A stretch of 64,000 nt of DNA, taken from positions 124,001 to 188,000 of the forward strand of contig DATATI010000021.1 in assembly GCA_036268875.1 (NCBI GenBank). The letters run 5' to 3'. The notes beneath the pieces are model-generated. The model did not search any database. It was not told where the DNA came from and saw nothing but the letters and a program-made list of their open reading frames with translations. Origin of the DNA: Polyangia bacterium (lineage in GTDB: Bacteria > Myxococcota_A > Polyangia > Fen-1088). This document shows positions 27,192 through 39,593 of this stretch, piece by piece. Each line of letters opens with the position of its first letter. Position 1 is the stretch's first letter. A program made the translations under genes and the position numbers.

Positions 27192-27239
27192 CCATTCGAC
27201 TCGGCCGCGCCGACATTTCCGCTGGCCGACATTTTCGCT
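27188..27239 (+). promoter_or_regulatory. Candidate icd promoter with two 15-bp direct repeats
   Basis: Two near-identical 15-mers, GCCGACATTTCCGCT (27209-27223) and GCCGACATTTTCGCT (27225-27239), lie 16 bp apart just upstream of icd. TTGACC at 27188-27193 could be a -35 element, with a poor -10 around 27212. A 16-bp step places two copies on nearly opposite faces of the helix, so the reading as an operator is tentative. Confidence 0.35.
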
Positions 27240-27275
27240 TGCCTAGGCGGGCCTGGTCCTTCGTAATCACTGCCC

Positions 27276-29488
<2,213 letters not shown>

Positions 29489-29499
29489 AGGCGTCGTAA

Positions 29500-30683
<1,184 letters not shown>

Positions 30684-30684
<1 letters not shown>

Positions 30685-31556
30685 TGTCCGTTCTGGTTGG
30701 AAAGCAGACCAAGTTGATCGTGCAGGGCCTCACCGGTTCGGCGGGGACGTTTCACGCCAAGCAGATGCGCGAGTACGGAACCAACGTCGTCGGCGGCGTC
30801 ACGCCCGGCAAGGGCGGTTCGGTGCACGAAGGCTTCCCGGTGTTCGACACCGTGGCCGAAGCGGTGAAGAAGACCGGCGCCAACGCCACCGTCATCTACG
30901 TGCCGCCGCCGGGCGCCGCCGACGCCATCCTGGAAGCGGCCGACGCCGGCATCGCCGTCGTCGTCTGCATCACCGAAGGCATCCCGACCATCGACATGGT
31001 CAAGGCCAAGCGCGCACTGCAAGGCCGCAGTGGCGTCACGCTGATCGGCCCCAACTGCCCCGGCATCATCACGCCCGGCGAGTGCAAGATCGGGATCATG
31101 CCCGGGTACATTCACTCCGCCGGCAAGGTGGGCGTGGTGTCGCGCTCGGGCACGTTGACCTACGAGGCGGCGCACCAGCTGACGGCGTTGGGTCTCGGTC
31201 AGTCCACCGCCATCGGCATTGGCGGCGATCCGGTCAAGGGCATGGACTTCATCGACTGCCTGCAGCTGTTCGAACGTGATCCGCAGACCAAGGCGGTCCT
31301 GATGATCGGCGAGATCGGCGGCACCTCCGAGGAAGAGGCCGCCGCCTTCGTGAAGAAAAACATGAAAAAGCCAGTGGCCGCCTTCATTGCCGGGCAGACC
31401 GCGCCGCCCGGCAAGCGCATGGGCCACGCCGGCGCCATCATCAGCGGCGGCAAGGGCACGGCGGCCGAGAAGATCGCCGCCCTGCGCGACGCCGGCATCG
31501 CCATCGCCCCCAACCCGGCCGAGCTGGGCAAGACCATCGCCCCGCTGATTTCGTAA
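30684..31556 (+). CDS. sucD: Succinyl-CoA synthetase alpha subunit
   Basis: Start ATG at 30684, overlapping the sucC stop by one base, 290 residues. CoA-binding Rossmann part [39 protein letters not shown]; the phosphorylated histidine lies in [15 protein letters not shown]. With SucC it makes ATP (or GTP) from succinyl-CoA. Normal length for the family. Confidence 0.95.
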
Positions 31557-31593
31557 TTTTTTCGTATACCCATCACGCAAGGAGCAGCGGAAA

Positions 31594-32013
31594 ATGGCCC
31601 TGGAAAGAACGTTTGGAATCGTCAAGCCCGACGCCGTCGCCAAAGGAGCGATCGGCGGGGTGATCGATATGGTCGAGAAGGCCGGCCTGAAAGTGGTGTC
31701 CCTGCGCCACACCCGCCTGTCACAGGCACAAGCCGAAGGCTTCTACGCCGTCCACAAGGCGCGCCCGTTCTTCAAGGACCTGGTGGCGTTCATGACCTCC
31801 GGCCCGTGCGTGGTGATGGCCCTGGAAGGTGAGAACGCCATCGCCCGCTATCGGGAAGTCATGGGCCCGACGGATTCGAAGAAGGCTCCGGAGGGAACCA
31901 TCCGTCAGAAATACGGCACCGACATCGAACGCAACGCCGTCCACGGCAGCGACGCGGTGGACACCGCCAAGGGCGAGCTGGCGTTCTTCTTCACCGGCAT
32001 CGACTTGCTTTAA
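31594..32013 (+). CDS. ndk: Nucleoside diphosphate kinase
   Basis: Transfers gamma-phosphate between nucleotides, using the NTP made by SucCD. The 139 residues match the family: [16 protein letters not shown], the catalytic His in [17 protein letters not shown], and [23 protein letters not shown] sits before the ATG. It completes the icd-mdh-sucCD-ndk series known in myxobacteria. Confidence 0.96.
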   Translation: MALERTFGIVKPDAVAKGAIGGVIDMVEKAGLKVVSLRHTRLSQAQAEGFYAVHKARPFFKDLVAFMTSGPCVVMALEGENAIARYREVMGPTDSKKAPEGTIRQKYGTDIERNAVHGSDAVDTAKGELAFFFTGIDLL

Positions 32014-32067
32014 GACGCTCGCTCGCGGGTAGCGCCAGCGATGCGAAGGCGGTAGTCTCCCGCCGCT

Positions 32068-33159
<1,092 letters not shown>

Positions 33160-33168
33160 ACTGCGCCC

Positions 33169-33834
33169 GTGCCGCCGCCGCCCTTGCCCGAGCTGGAAGC
33201 CGAGCTGGGAAAGGCCCGCGATCTGGGCATCGACACCTGCGGCCGCATCGCCGAGTTCTGGGGCTTCACCCGCACCATGGGCCGCACGTTCGGCCTTTTG
33301 TACCTGTCGCACGAACCACTGCCACAAGGTGAGATCCAAAAGCGCCTGGGAATTTCCGCGGGGAGCGCCTCGATGACGCTGTCGGCGCTGGGGCGCTGGG
33401 GCGTGGTTCATCGGGTCTGGGTGCGCGGCCAGCGGCGCGAGCACTATCAGGCCGAGACCGACTTCTGGAAGATGATCTCCGGCGTCTTGAACGAGCGCGA
33501 GCGGAGAGAGATCGGCGCCGCCGTCGAGGCGGTCCAGCGCGCCGAGCTGGGCGCGCGCGACGTCGCCGCCGCCGTCAAGACTGCCAGCAGCGCCAGCGCA
33601 AGACGCCTGCGCAGCGAAGCCGAGTTCGCCGGCGATCGGTTGGCCACGCTGGGCGAGATCTGCCGCCTGGGCGAAACCATGCTGAACATGCTGCTCGGAC
33701 AGCTGACATTGGACGTGGGCCGCTTTCGCGACGTCTTCAAAGGCGATCCGGGCACAGCCGGATCATCGGCGCCGCCACTTGAGCCTGAGCCCGCCGCCGC
33801 CCCGGCGACCCGCCCCAAAAAGAGCCGCCGGTAA
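33169..33834 (+). CDS. GbsR/MarR-family transcriptional regulator
   Basis: GTG start, 221 residues. The N-terminal half is a winged-helix MarR-type domain of the GbsR subgroup: ELGKARDLGIDTCGRIAEFWG, the family motif FTRTMGRTFGLLYLSHEPLPQGEIQKRLGISAGSASM with helix-turn-helix, and a wing GVVHRVWVRGQRREHYQAE. The second half is a helical dimerisation region. GbsR-type proteins often repress transporter or lipid-linked operons, and an AT-rich inverted repeat lies between this gene and the menaquinone operon. That suggests local control, but it is inference. Confidence 0.85.
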   Translation: MPPPPLPELEAELGKARDLGIDTCGRIAEFWGFTRTMGRTFGLLYLSHEPLPQGEIQKRLGISAGSASMTLSALGRWGVVHRVWVRGQRREHYQAETDFWKMISGVLNERERREIGAAVEAVQRAELGARDVAAAVKTASSASARRLRSEAEFAGDRLATLGEICRLGETMLNMLLGQLTLDVGRFRDVFKGDPGTAGSSAPPLEPEPAAAPATRPKKSRR

Positions 33835-33840
33835 AGGCGC

Positions 33841-33869
33841 TTGCATATTTTCAATTTATTTTGAATATT
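33841..33869 (+). promoter_or_regulatory. AT-rich promoter/operator before the menaquinone operon
   Basis: A sharply AT-rich patch in a GC-rich region. A 16-bp inverted repeat TTCAA-TTTATT-TTGAA occupies 33850-33865, and TTGCAT (33841-33846) with AATATT (33864-33869) at 17-bp spacing fits a weak sigma-70 promoter. A MarR-type regulator could bind the palindrome; the GbsR-like gene is the nearest candidate. Confidence 0.4.
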
Positions 33870-33879
33870 TAGAATTGTC

Positions 33880-34899
33880 GTGACGACCTCCGCTGTCCTG
33901 ACCATGATGCACGCCATGCCTGAGGGCCATTCCTCGTCGTGCTCCGACCGCGCCGCCGCGCTGGTGGCGACCGAGTTGCGGCAGGTCGAGGCCCGGCTGG
34001 CCGAGCGCATGGAAAGCCCGATTGGCCCCATCCCCCGCGTCGGCGCCCACTTGCTGGACGCCGGCGGCAAACGCTTGCGCCCGCTGCTGGCCGTGCTCGC
34101 CGCGCGCGCGGCCGGCGTGTCGACAGAGATGGGCGTGGCGGTCGGCTGCGCCGCCGAACTGATTCACACCGCGACGCTGTATCACGACGACGTGGTCGAC
34201 GACGGCCGCGTGCGCCGCGGCCGCCCGGCGGCGCGCATGGTGTACGGCAACGGCATCGTGGTGCTGGTGGGCGATTTCTGTCTGGCCCGGGCTCTCGAAA
34301 CCGTGGCCCTGACCGGCGTACTCCCCGTTGTTCAATCGCTGGCCGCCACGGTGACCGAGATGGCCGAGGGCGAGGTGGCGCAGCTGGAACGCGCCGGCAA
34401 CCCCGACGCCACCATCGACGAATACTTTCGCGTCATCGACCGCAAGACCGCGTCGCTTTTGGCCTGGTGCGCGCGCGTGGGTGGCACCGTCGGACCGGCG
34501 CTGGACGAACCGCTCGGCCGTTACGGGCGCGCGCTGGGGCAAGCGTTTCAGATCGCCGACGACGTACTGGACAGCGCGGTCGACGAAGCCACCGCCGGCA
34601 AATCGGTCGGCCACGACATTCAGGAAGGCAAGCTGACGCTGCCAGTGCTACTGGCCTGCGAAGCGGACGCGACGCTGCGCCAGCGGGTGCGCGGCCTGGT
34701 CGGCGAAAAAGGCGTGTCCGCCGAGATGGCCCGCGAGCTTTTATTGCAGGTGCGCGCCGCCGGCGGCGTCGAGCGCGCCCGCCAGAAGGCGCAGCAACTG
34801 GCGGAGTCCGCCGTCGTCGCGCTGGAGACCGTGCCGCCGTCGCCGTACCGCGAGGCCCTGCGCGATCTCGCCTTCATGAGCGCCGATCGGAAGTCGTAG
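33880..34899 (+). CDS. All-trans polyprenyl diphosphate synthase
   Basis: The product (339 residues from the GTG at 33880; ATGs at 33904, 33907 or 33916 are alternatives) is a class I prenyltransferase: AGGKRLRPLL, first aspartate motif LYHDDVVDDGRVRRG, the second QIADDVLDSAVD, and GKLTLPVLLAC. It makes the long isoprenoid chain for menaquinone. The exact chain length cannot be read. The next gene starts directly after its stop with no gap, and the rest of the operon is quinone biosynthesis, so it supplies the tail for the prenyltransferase at 42873. The predicted promoter lies close to the GTG, making the exact start uncertain. Confidence 0.9.
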   Translation: MTTSAVLTMMHAMPEGHSSSCSDRAAALVATELRQVEARLAERMESPIGPIPRVGAHLLDAGGKRLRPLLAVLAARAAGVSTEMGVAVGCAAELIHTATLYHDDVVDDGRVRRGRPAARMVYGNGIVVLVGDFCLARALETVALTGVLPVVQSLAATVTEMAEGEVAQLERAGNPDATIDEYFRVIDRKTASLLAWCARVGGTVGPALDEPLGRYGRALGQAFQIADDVLDSAVDEATAGKSVGHDIQEGKLTLPVLLACEADATLRQRVRGLVGEKGVSAEMARELLLQVRAAGGVERARQKAQQLAESAVVALETVPPSPYREALRDLAFMSADRKS

Positions 34900-36387
34900 A
34901 TGGCCCTGGCGACCACAGACGCGGCGATTGATTCGGTCCCCGCCCATCACGACAACCTGCGCGACTTCGTGCGCCTGCTGGAAAGCCGCGGCGAGCTGCG
35001 CCGGGTGAGCCGCCTCGTCGATCCGTTCCTGGAGATCACCGAGATCTCGCAGCGCATGATGCGCGCGCAGGGGCCGGCCCTGCTGTTCGAGAACGTCAAG
35101 GGCTCGGCGTTTCCGCTGCTGATTAACACCTTCGCCACCAGGCGGCGGATGTCGTGGGCCTTGGGGGTCAGCGATCTGGAAGAACACGCCCGCAGCATCG
35201 GCGCCCTGGTCAAATCGCAGCCACCGACGGGTCTAATGGACAAGATCCGTATGCTGCCCAAGCTGGCCCGGGTGGCCAGCGCCTCGCCGCGCACGGTGTC
35301 CTCGGCGCCTTGCCAGGAAGTGGTCGAGCGCGAGCCGGATCTCGGCAAGCTGCCGGTGCTCACCTGCTGGCCCGACGACGGCGGCCCGTACATCACGCTG
35401 CCGATGGTCATCACCCGCGACCCGGACAAGGGCACGCGCAACGTGGGCTGCTACCGCATGCAGGTCTTCGGTCCGCGCGAGACCGGCATGCACTGGCAAC
35501 TGCACAAGACCGGACGCCGTCACATGCGGCGCTACAAAGAACTGGGGATCGCGCGCATGCCGGTGGCGGTCGCCCTCGGCGGCGATCCGATCCTGCCGTA
35601 CGCCGCCACCGCGCCGCTGCCTGACGGCATCGACGAATTCCTGTTCGCGGGTTTCCTGCGCCGCCGCCCGGTCGAGATGGTCAAGTGCAAGACCAACGAT
35701 CTGGAAGTGCCGGCGTCGTCGGATTTCGTGCTGGAAGGTTATGTCGATGTCGACGAGCCGCTGCGCCGCGAAGGGCCCTTCGGCGATCACACCGGCTATT
35801 ACTCGCTGGCCGACGACTACCCGGTCTTTCACCTGACCGCCATCACGCGCCGGGCGGCGCCCATCTACGCCACCACCGTCGTCGGACCGCCGCCGCAGGA
35901 AGACGCCTGGTTGGGCAAGGCGACCGAGCGGCTGTTCTTGCCGCTCTTGCAGATGACCTTCCCGGAGATCATCGACATGAACCTGCCAGTGGAAGGCTGC
36001 TTTCACAACCTGTGCATCGTCTCGATCCACAAGGAGTACCCGCACCACGCGCGCAAGATCTGCCATTCGCTGTGGGGCATGGGACAGATGATGTTCGCCA
36101 AGTGCATCATCGTCGTCGACGACGACGTCAACGTTCAGGACGTGGCCGAAGTGGCCTGGCGCGCCCTGAACAACATCGACGCCAAGCGCGATGTGTTCTT
36201 CGCTGAAGGGCCGATCGACGTCCTCGACCATGCCTCGCAGGGGTTCGGTTTCGGCGGCAAGCTGGGCGTCGACGCCACCCGCAAGTGGAAAGACGAAGGG
36301 TTCACCCGCGAATGGCCCGAGGTCTTGAAGATGCGCCCCGACGTGGTCAGCCACGTGAACGCCATCTGGAAGGATCTCGGTCTGTGA
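34900..36387 (+). CDS. UbiD-family decarboxylase, menaquinone futalosine route (MqnL-like)
   Basis: A 495-residue prenyl-FMN-dependent decarboxylase of the UbiD family: ERE-region signatures MHWQLHKTGRRHMRRYKE, RREGPFGDHTGYYS and DMNLPVEGCFHNLCIVSIHKEYPHHARK, with VVDDDVNVQDVAEVAWR near the C-terminus. In the futalosine route such a protein (MqnL) removes the carboxylate from a prenylated dihydroxynaphthoate intermediate. It adjoins the polyprenyl synthase (no gap) and overlaps the methyltransferase gene by one base (TGATG). It depends on the UbiX-like flavin prenyltransferase encoded two genes downstream. Confidence 0.9.
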   Translation: MALATTDAAIDSVPAHHDNLRDFVRLLESRGELRRVSRLVDPFLEITEISQRMMRAQGPALLFENVKGSAFPLLINTFATRRRMSWALGVSDLEEHARSIGALVKSQPPTGLMDKIRMLPKLARVASASPRTVSSAPCQEVVEREPDLGKLPVLTCWPDDGGPYITLPMVITRDPDKGTRNVGCYRMQVFGPRETGMHWQLHKTGRRHMRRYKELGIARMPVAVALGGDPILPYAATAPLPDGIDEFLFAGFLRRRPVEMVKCKTNDLEVPASSDFVLEGYVDVDEPLRREGPFGDHTGYYSLADDYPVFHLTAITRRAAPIYATTVVGPPPQEDAWLGKATERLFLPLLQMTFPEIIDMNLPVEGCFHNLCIVSIHKEYPHHARKICHSLWGMGQMMFAKCIIVVDDDVNVQDVAEVAWRALNNIDAKRDVFFAEGPIDVLDHASQGFGFGGKLGVDATRKWKDEGFTREWPEVLKMRPDVVSHVNAIWKDLGL

Positions 36388-37088
36388 TGACCAGCCTGGC
36401 CAGCGAGGGCGCCGACGTTCAGGGCCTGTTCAACCGGGTGGCCGAGCGCTATGACGCCGCCAACCGGGTGATGTCGGCGGGCGTCGATGTGCTGTGGCGC
36501 CGCAAGGCCATTGGACGGCTGCTGCAAGGCCTCGGCGCCGAACCGCGCGTTCTGGATCTCGGGGCGGGCACCTTGGACGGGGCGATCGAGATCGCCCGGC
36601 GCGCTCCGGGCGCGCGTATCGCCGCCGCGGATTTCGCGCGCGAGATGCTGCGCGTGGGGCGGCACAAGATCCCCACCGACGCGCGCATCGACACCCACGC
36701 CGCCGACGGCCACCACCTGCCCTATCGCGCCGCCGCCTTCGACGGCGCGTTCTCCGCCTTCTGCGTGCGCAACCTGTCCGATCTTCCGCGGGGCATGGGT
36801 GAGCTGCGGCGGGTGATCCGACCGGGCGGACGCGTGGTGATCCTGGAGTTTTTTCGTCCGGAAAAACCGCGCTTTTTCTTCGACAAGATCTACAACGCTC
36901 ACGTGCTGCCGCTTCTGGGCTGGGCCGTGACCGGCGATCGCGAGGCGTACCGGTACTTGCCGGCGTCGATCGAGAAGTTCGCCAGCGTCGGCGAATTCGA
37001 GGCGGTGCTGCGGGCCGCCGGCTTCGCCGCCGTGGAGAGCCAGCCGTTGTTCCCGTCGGGCGTGGCGTCGATGGTGGTGGCGGCGTGA
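36387..37088 (+). CDS. menG: Demethylmenaquinone methyltransferase (UbiE/MenG)
   Basis: ATG at 36387, 233 residues. Class I SAM methyltransferase with family start FNRVAERYDAANRVMSAGVDVLWRR, the SAM-binding VLDLGAGTLDG, NLSDLPRGMGELRRVIRPGGRVVILEF, and the UbiE C-terminus YRYLPASIEKFA. It transfers the last methyl group to give menaquinone. It is overlapped by UbiX at 37085 (GTGA), so expression is coupled. Confidence 0.92.
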   Translation: MTSLASEGADVQGLFNRVAERYDAANRVMSAGVDVLWRRKAIGRLLQGLGAEPRVLDLGAGTLDGAIEIARRAPGARIAAADFAREMLRVGRHKIPTDARIDTHAADGHHLPYRAAAFDGAFSAFCVRNLSDLPRGMGELRRVIRPGGRVVILEFFRPEKPRFFFDKIYNAHVLPLLGWAVTGDREAYRYLPASIEKFASVGEFEAVLRAAGFAAVESQPLFPSGVASMVVAA

Positions 37089-37702
37089 AGCTGGTGGTCG
37101 CCGTCGGCGGCGCGTCGGGCTCGATCTACGCCAGGCGCCTTTTGGACGTGCTGGCGGCCATGCGCGCGCGCGCAGGTGAGCGCGCCGGCGCCGAAATGAG
37201 CGCCGCGGCGGAACTGGAAGTCGGCCTTTGTTTTTCCACCGCCGGCGCCGAGGTCTGGGCCCACGAACTGGGCGCGGTGCCCGACTATCCGTTCAAGCGC
37301 TACGGTCTGCGCGATTTCCGCGCCCCGTTCGCCTCGGGCTCGGCGGGTTGGGACGCGATGGTGGTGGTGCCTTGTTCAACCGGAGGGCTGGCCCGCATCG
37401 CCCATGGCATTTCAGACAATCTGATCGGCCGCGCCGCCGACGTGATGTTGAAAGAGCGCCGGCGCCTGGTGCTGGTGGTGCGCGAAGCGCCGCTATCGCT
37501 GATTCACCTCGAGAACATGGCGGCGGTGACCCGCGCCGGCGCGGTGGTCTTGCCGGCGGCGCCGTCTTTTTATTCCAAGCCCGATACGATCGAAGCGTTG
37601 CTGGACACGGTGGTGGCGCGCGTGCTGGACCAGGTCGGTTTGCCGAATAGCTTGATGCCTCGTTGGGGCGAAGGCGCCCCACTTTCAGGAGCGGAGAAAT
37701 GA
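37085..37702 (+). CDS. UbiX-like flavin prenyltransferase
   Basis: GTG start at 37085 (4-base overlap with menG), 205 residues. It makes prenylated FMN for the UbiD-type enzyme. Signatures: VAVGGASGSIYARRLL, the flavin region VVVPCSTGGLARIAHGISDNLIGRAADVMLKE and RRLVLVVREAPLSLIHLENMAAV. Known as MqnM-like/UbiX. The next gene starts inside this stop. Confidence 0.9.
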   Translation: MKLVVAVGGASGSIYARRLLDVLAAMRARAGERAGAEMSAAAELEVGLCFSTAGAEVWAHELGAVPDYPFKRYGLRDFRAPFASGSAGWDAMVVVPCSTGGLARIAHGISDNLIGRAADVMLKERRRLVLVVREAPLSLIHLENMAAVTRAGAVVLPAAPSFYSKPDTIEALLDTVVARVLDQVGLPNSLMPRWGEGAPLSGAEK

Positions 37703-38451
37703 GCGCCGATTCGTCTGCCGCCGCGGCCGCCGCGCGCGCGTCTGTCTCACTGTCCACGGTGGCGGCGGAGGATCTGTTCGTCCTCGGCCGCCAAGCCACC
37801 GCCGCCCGCCGGGCGTTGCACGGCGAGCGGGCGACCTTCATTCGATCAAAGCGCCTGCTGCCAGGCGGCGCCTGGCGCGGGCCGCGCGACGCCGCGCTGT
37901 CATACGTGGAAGAAGAGGACCTGGCGGCGCTGGGCGGCTGGTCGGGCGCGCGCGACGCCGGCGTCAAGCTGCTGGTCGGCGGCCGTTCGCCCGATGCGCA
38001 CCGCGCGGCGCACGCCGACGGCGCGCGGTCGCTCTGGCGGCTGCCCTATCGCGCCGGCGAGGACGAAGCGGCGCGCCTGCAGGGTATCGCCGCCTTGCAG
38101 GCTCTGGCCGCGGGCGATTGTCCGCTGTGGGGCGTGCTGCCCACGCCCGAGGACGAAGCACACGGCCTGGACACCTTGCGCCTGATGGCGCTGTGCCGCT
38201 TGGGGTTGCCGTCGGTGGCGCACGTGCTCACCGACGTGGCCGCGCTGGGACCGCGCCTGGCGCAGATGAGCTTCGGCTTCGGCGCCGACGAATTGTTCGG
38301 CCCCATCGTCAGCGAGCGGGCGCTGCGCCTGGGCGACAACGCCAACAACCCGGCCATGACCCGCAAGGAAGCGGGCATCTTGTTGCGGGGGGCGGGCCTC
38401 ATCCCTTGCGAACGCTTCGCTGACGACACATGGGAAGAGGTCACGCCATGA
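37699..38451 (+). CDS. Degenerate MqnE-like protein lacking the radical SAM cluster motif
   Basis: ATG at 37699 overlaps the UbiX-like stop; 250 residues. It has no recognised family name, but two blocks match MqnE, the next gene. Residues 36-53 (ARRALHGERATFIRSKRL) parallel MqnE VRERLHGDRTYFNRNLHI. Residues 191-239 (SFGFGADELFGP and AMTRKEAGILLRGAGLIPCER) parallel MqnE ALWFGADDLDGT and AMTPDEIVRIIQNAGRTPVER. The part of the barrel with the Fe-S site is absent or eroded: Cys occur only at 141, 166 and 237, and no CX3CX2C exists. It is therefore probably a non-radical paralogue, perhaps a scaffold or regulatory partner of MqnE/MqnC. It is a full-length ORF held in frame by 4-base overlaps on both sides, so it is not a pseudogene. 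Confidence 0.8.
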   Translation: MSADSSAAAAAARASVSLSTVAAEDLFVLGRQATAARRALHGERATFIRSKRLLPGGAWRGPRDAALSYVEEEDLAALGGWSGARDAGVKLLVGGRSPDAHRAAHADGARSLWRLPYRAGEDEAARLQGIAALQALAAGDCPLWGVLPTPEDEAHGLDTLRLMALCRLGLPSVAHVLTDVAALGPRLAQMSFGFGADELFGPIVSERALRLGDNANNPAMTRKEAGILLRGAGLIPCERFADDTWEEVTP

Positions 38452-39593
38452 TCACCAGCATCCGCGACAAAGTCCGTGCCGGCGAGCCGCTGTCCTTCGA
38501 CGACGGCGTCGCTTTGTATCGCCACCCGAACCTGATCGACGTGGCGGCGCTGGCCAACGAGGTGCGCGAGCGCCTGCACGGCGACCGCACGTACTTCAAC
38601 CGCAACCTGCACATCAACGCCACCAACGTCTGCGTCGCCGGCTGCATGTTCTGTTCATTCGCCCGCCTGAAAGAAGGTGACCAGGGCGCGTACACCATGT
38701 CGCACGCCGAAGCCTGGGGAAAGCTGCAAAGCCGCCTGGACACCGGCGATCCGATCACCGAGATCCACATCGTCAACGGACTGCACGACAAGCTGCCCTT
38801 CGATTACTACACCGAACTTCTGTCCGGGTTAAAGCGCCTCAAGCCGTCGATCCACCTCAAGGCCTTCACCGCGGTGGAGATCTTTTATTTCCACCAACAC
38901 TTCGGGATGCCCATCGCCGACGTGCTGGCGCGTCTGCGTGACGCCGGACTGGATTCGCTACCCGGCGGCGGCGCCGAGATCTTCGCCGCGCGCGTGCGCA
39001 AGAAGATCTGCGACGACAAGTGCACCGGCGACGAATGGCTGGACGTGCACCGCACCGCCCACCGGATGGGCCTGCGTTCCAACTGCACGATGCTTTACGG
39101 GACCATCGACAGCGCCGAGGATCGCGTCGACCACATGCTACGCCTGCGCGCGCTGCAGGAGGAAACCGGCGGCTTTCAGACCTTCATCCCGCTGGCCTTT
39201 CACCCCGACAACAACGCGCTGATGAAGCTGCCGGCCCCGACGGGCACCGAAGATCTGCGCACCTACGCCGTGGCCCGTTTGCTGTTGAACAACATCCCGC
39301 ACATCAAGGCCTACTGGATCATGCTGGGCGTGAAGACAGCGCAGACCGCGCTGTGGTTCGGCGCCGACGATCTCGACGGCACCGTGCAGGAAGAAAAGAT
39401 CTATCACATGGCCGGCGCTGAGACGCCGCAGGCGATGACCCCGGACGAGATCGTGCGCATCATCCAAAACGCCGGCCGCACCCCGGTCGAGCGCGATACG
39501 CTGTACAACGTGATCGCCGAAGGCGAGGCGCTGGCCCCGCAGAAACCATTCCGGCGCGACGTCCGGCGCAAAGCCCTGGAGGTCTTGTCGTGA
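38448..39593 (+). CDS. mqnE: Aminofutalosine synthase MqnE
   Basis: Radical SAM enzyme that joins the MqnA product with SAM-derived adenosine to give aminofutalosine. ATG at 38448 overlaps the previous stop; 381 residues. Cluster motif CVAGCMFC (Cys62, 66, 69), then ITEIHIVNGLHDKLPFDYY, PGGGAEIFAARVRKKIC and the C-terminal half TAQTALWFGADDLDG. Length and motifs are normal. The mqnA-mqnC fusion starts within the last codons. Confidence 0.93.
   Translation: MITSIRDKVRAGEPLSFDDGVALYRHPNLIDVAALANEVRERLHGDRTYFNRNLHINATNVCVAGCMFCSFARLKEGDQGAYTMSHAEAWGKLQSRLDTGDPITEIHIVNGLHDKLPFDYYTELLSGLKRLKPSIHLKAFTAVEIFYFHQHFGMPIADVLARLRDAGLDSLPGGGAEIFAARVRKKICDDKCTGDEWLDVHRTAHRMGLRSNCTMLYGTIDSAEDRVDHMLRLRALQEETGGFQTFIPLAFHPDNNALMKLPAPTGTEDLRTYAVARLLLNNIPHIKAYWIMLGVKTAQTALWFGADDLDGTVQEEKIYHMAGAETPQAMTPDEIVRIIQNAGRTPVERDTLYNVIAEGEALAPQKPFRRDVRRKALEVLS

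Noticed and set aside
31556-31566. T-run after sucD as a rho-independent terminator
   Set aside because: No stable stem precedes it, and ndk follows in the same operon.
37663-37698. Longer start for the MqnE-like protein
   Set aside because: The ATG at 37699 overlaps the preceding stop by 4 bases like its neighbours; the 12 extra residues are unlikely.
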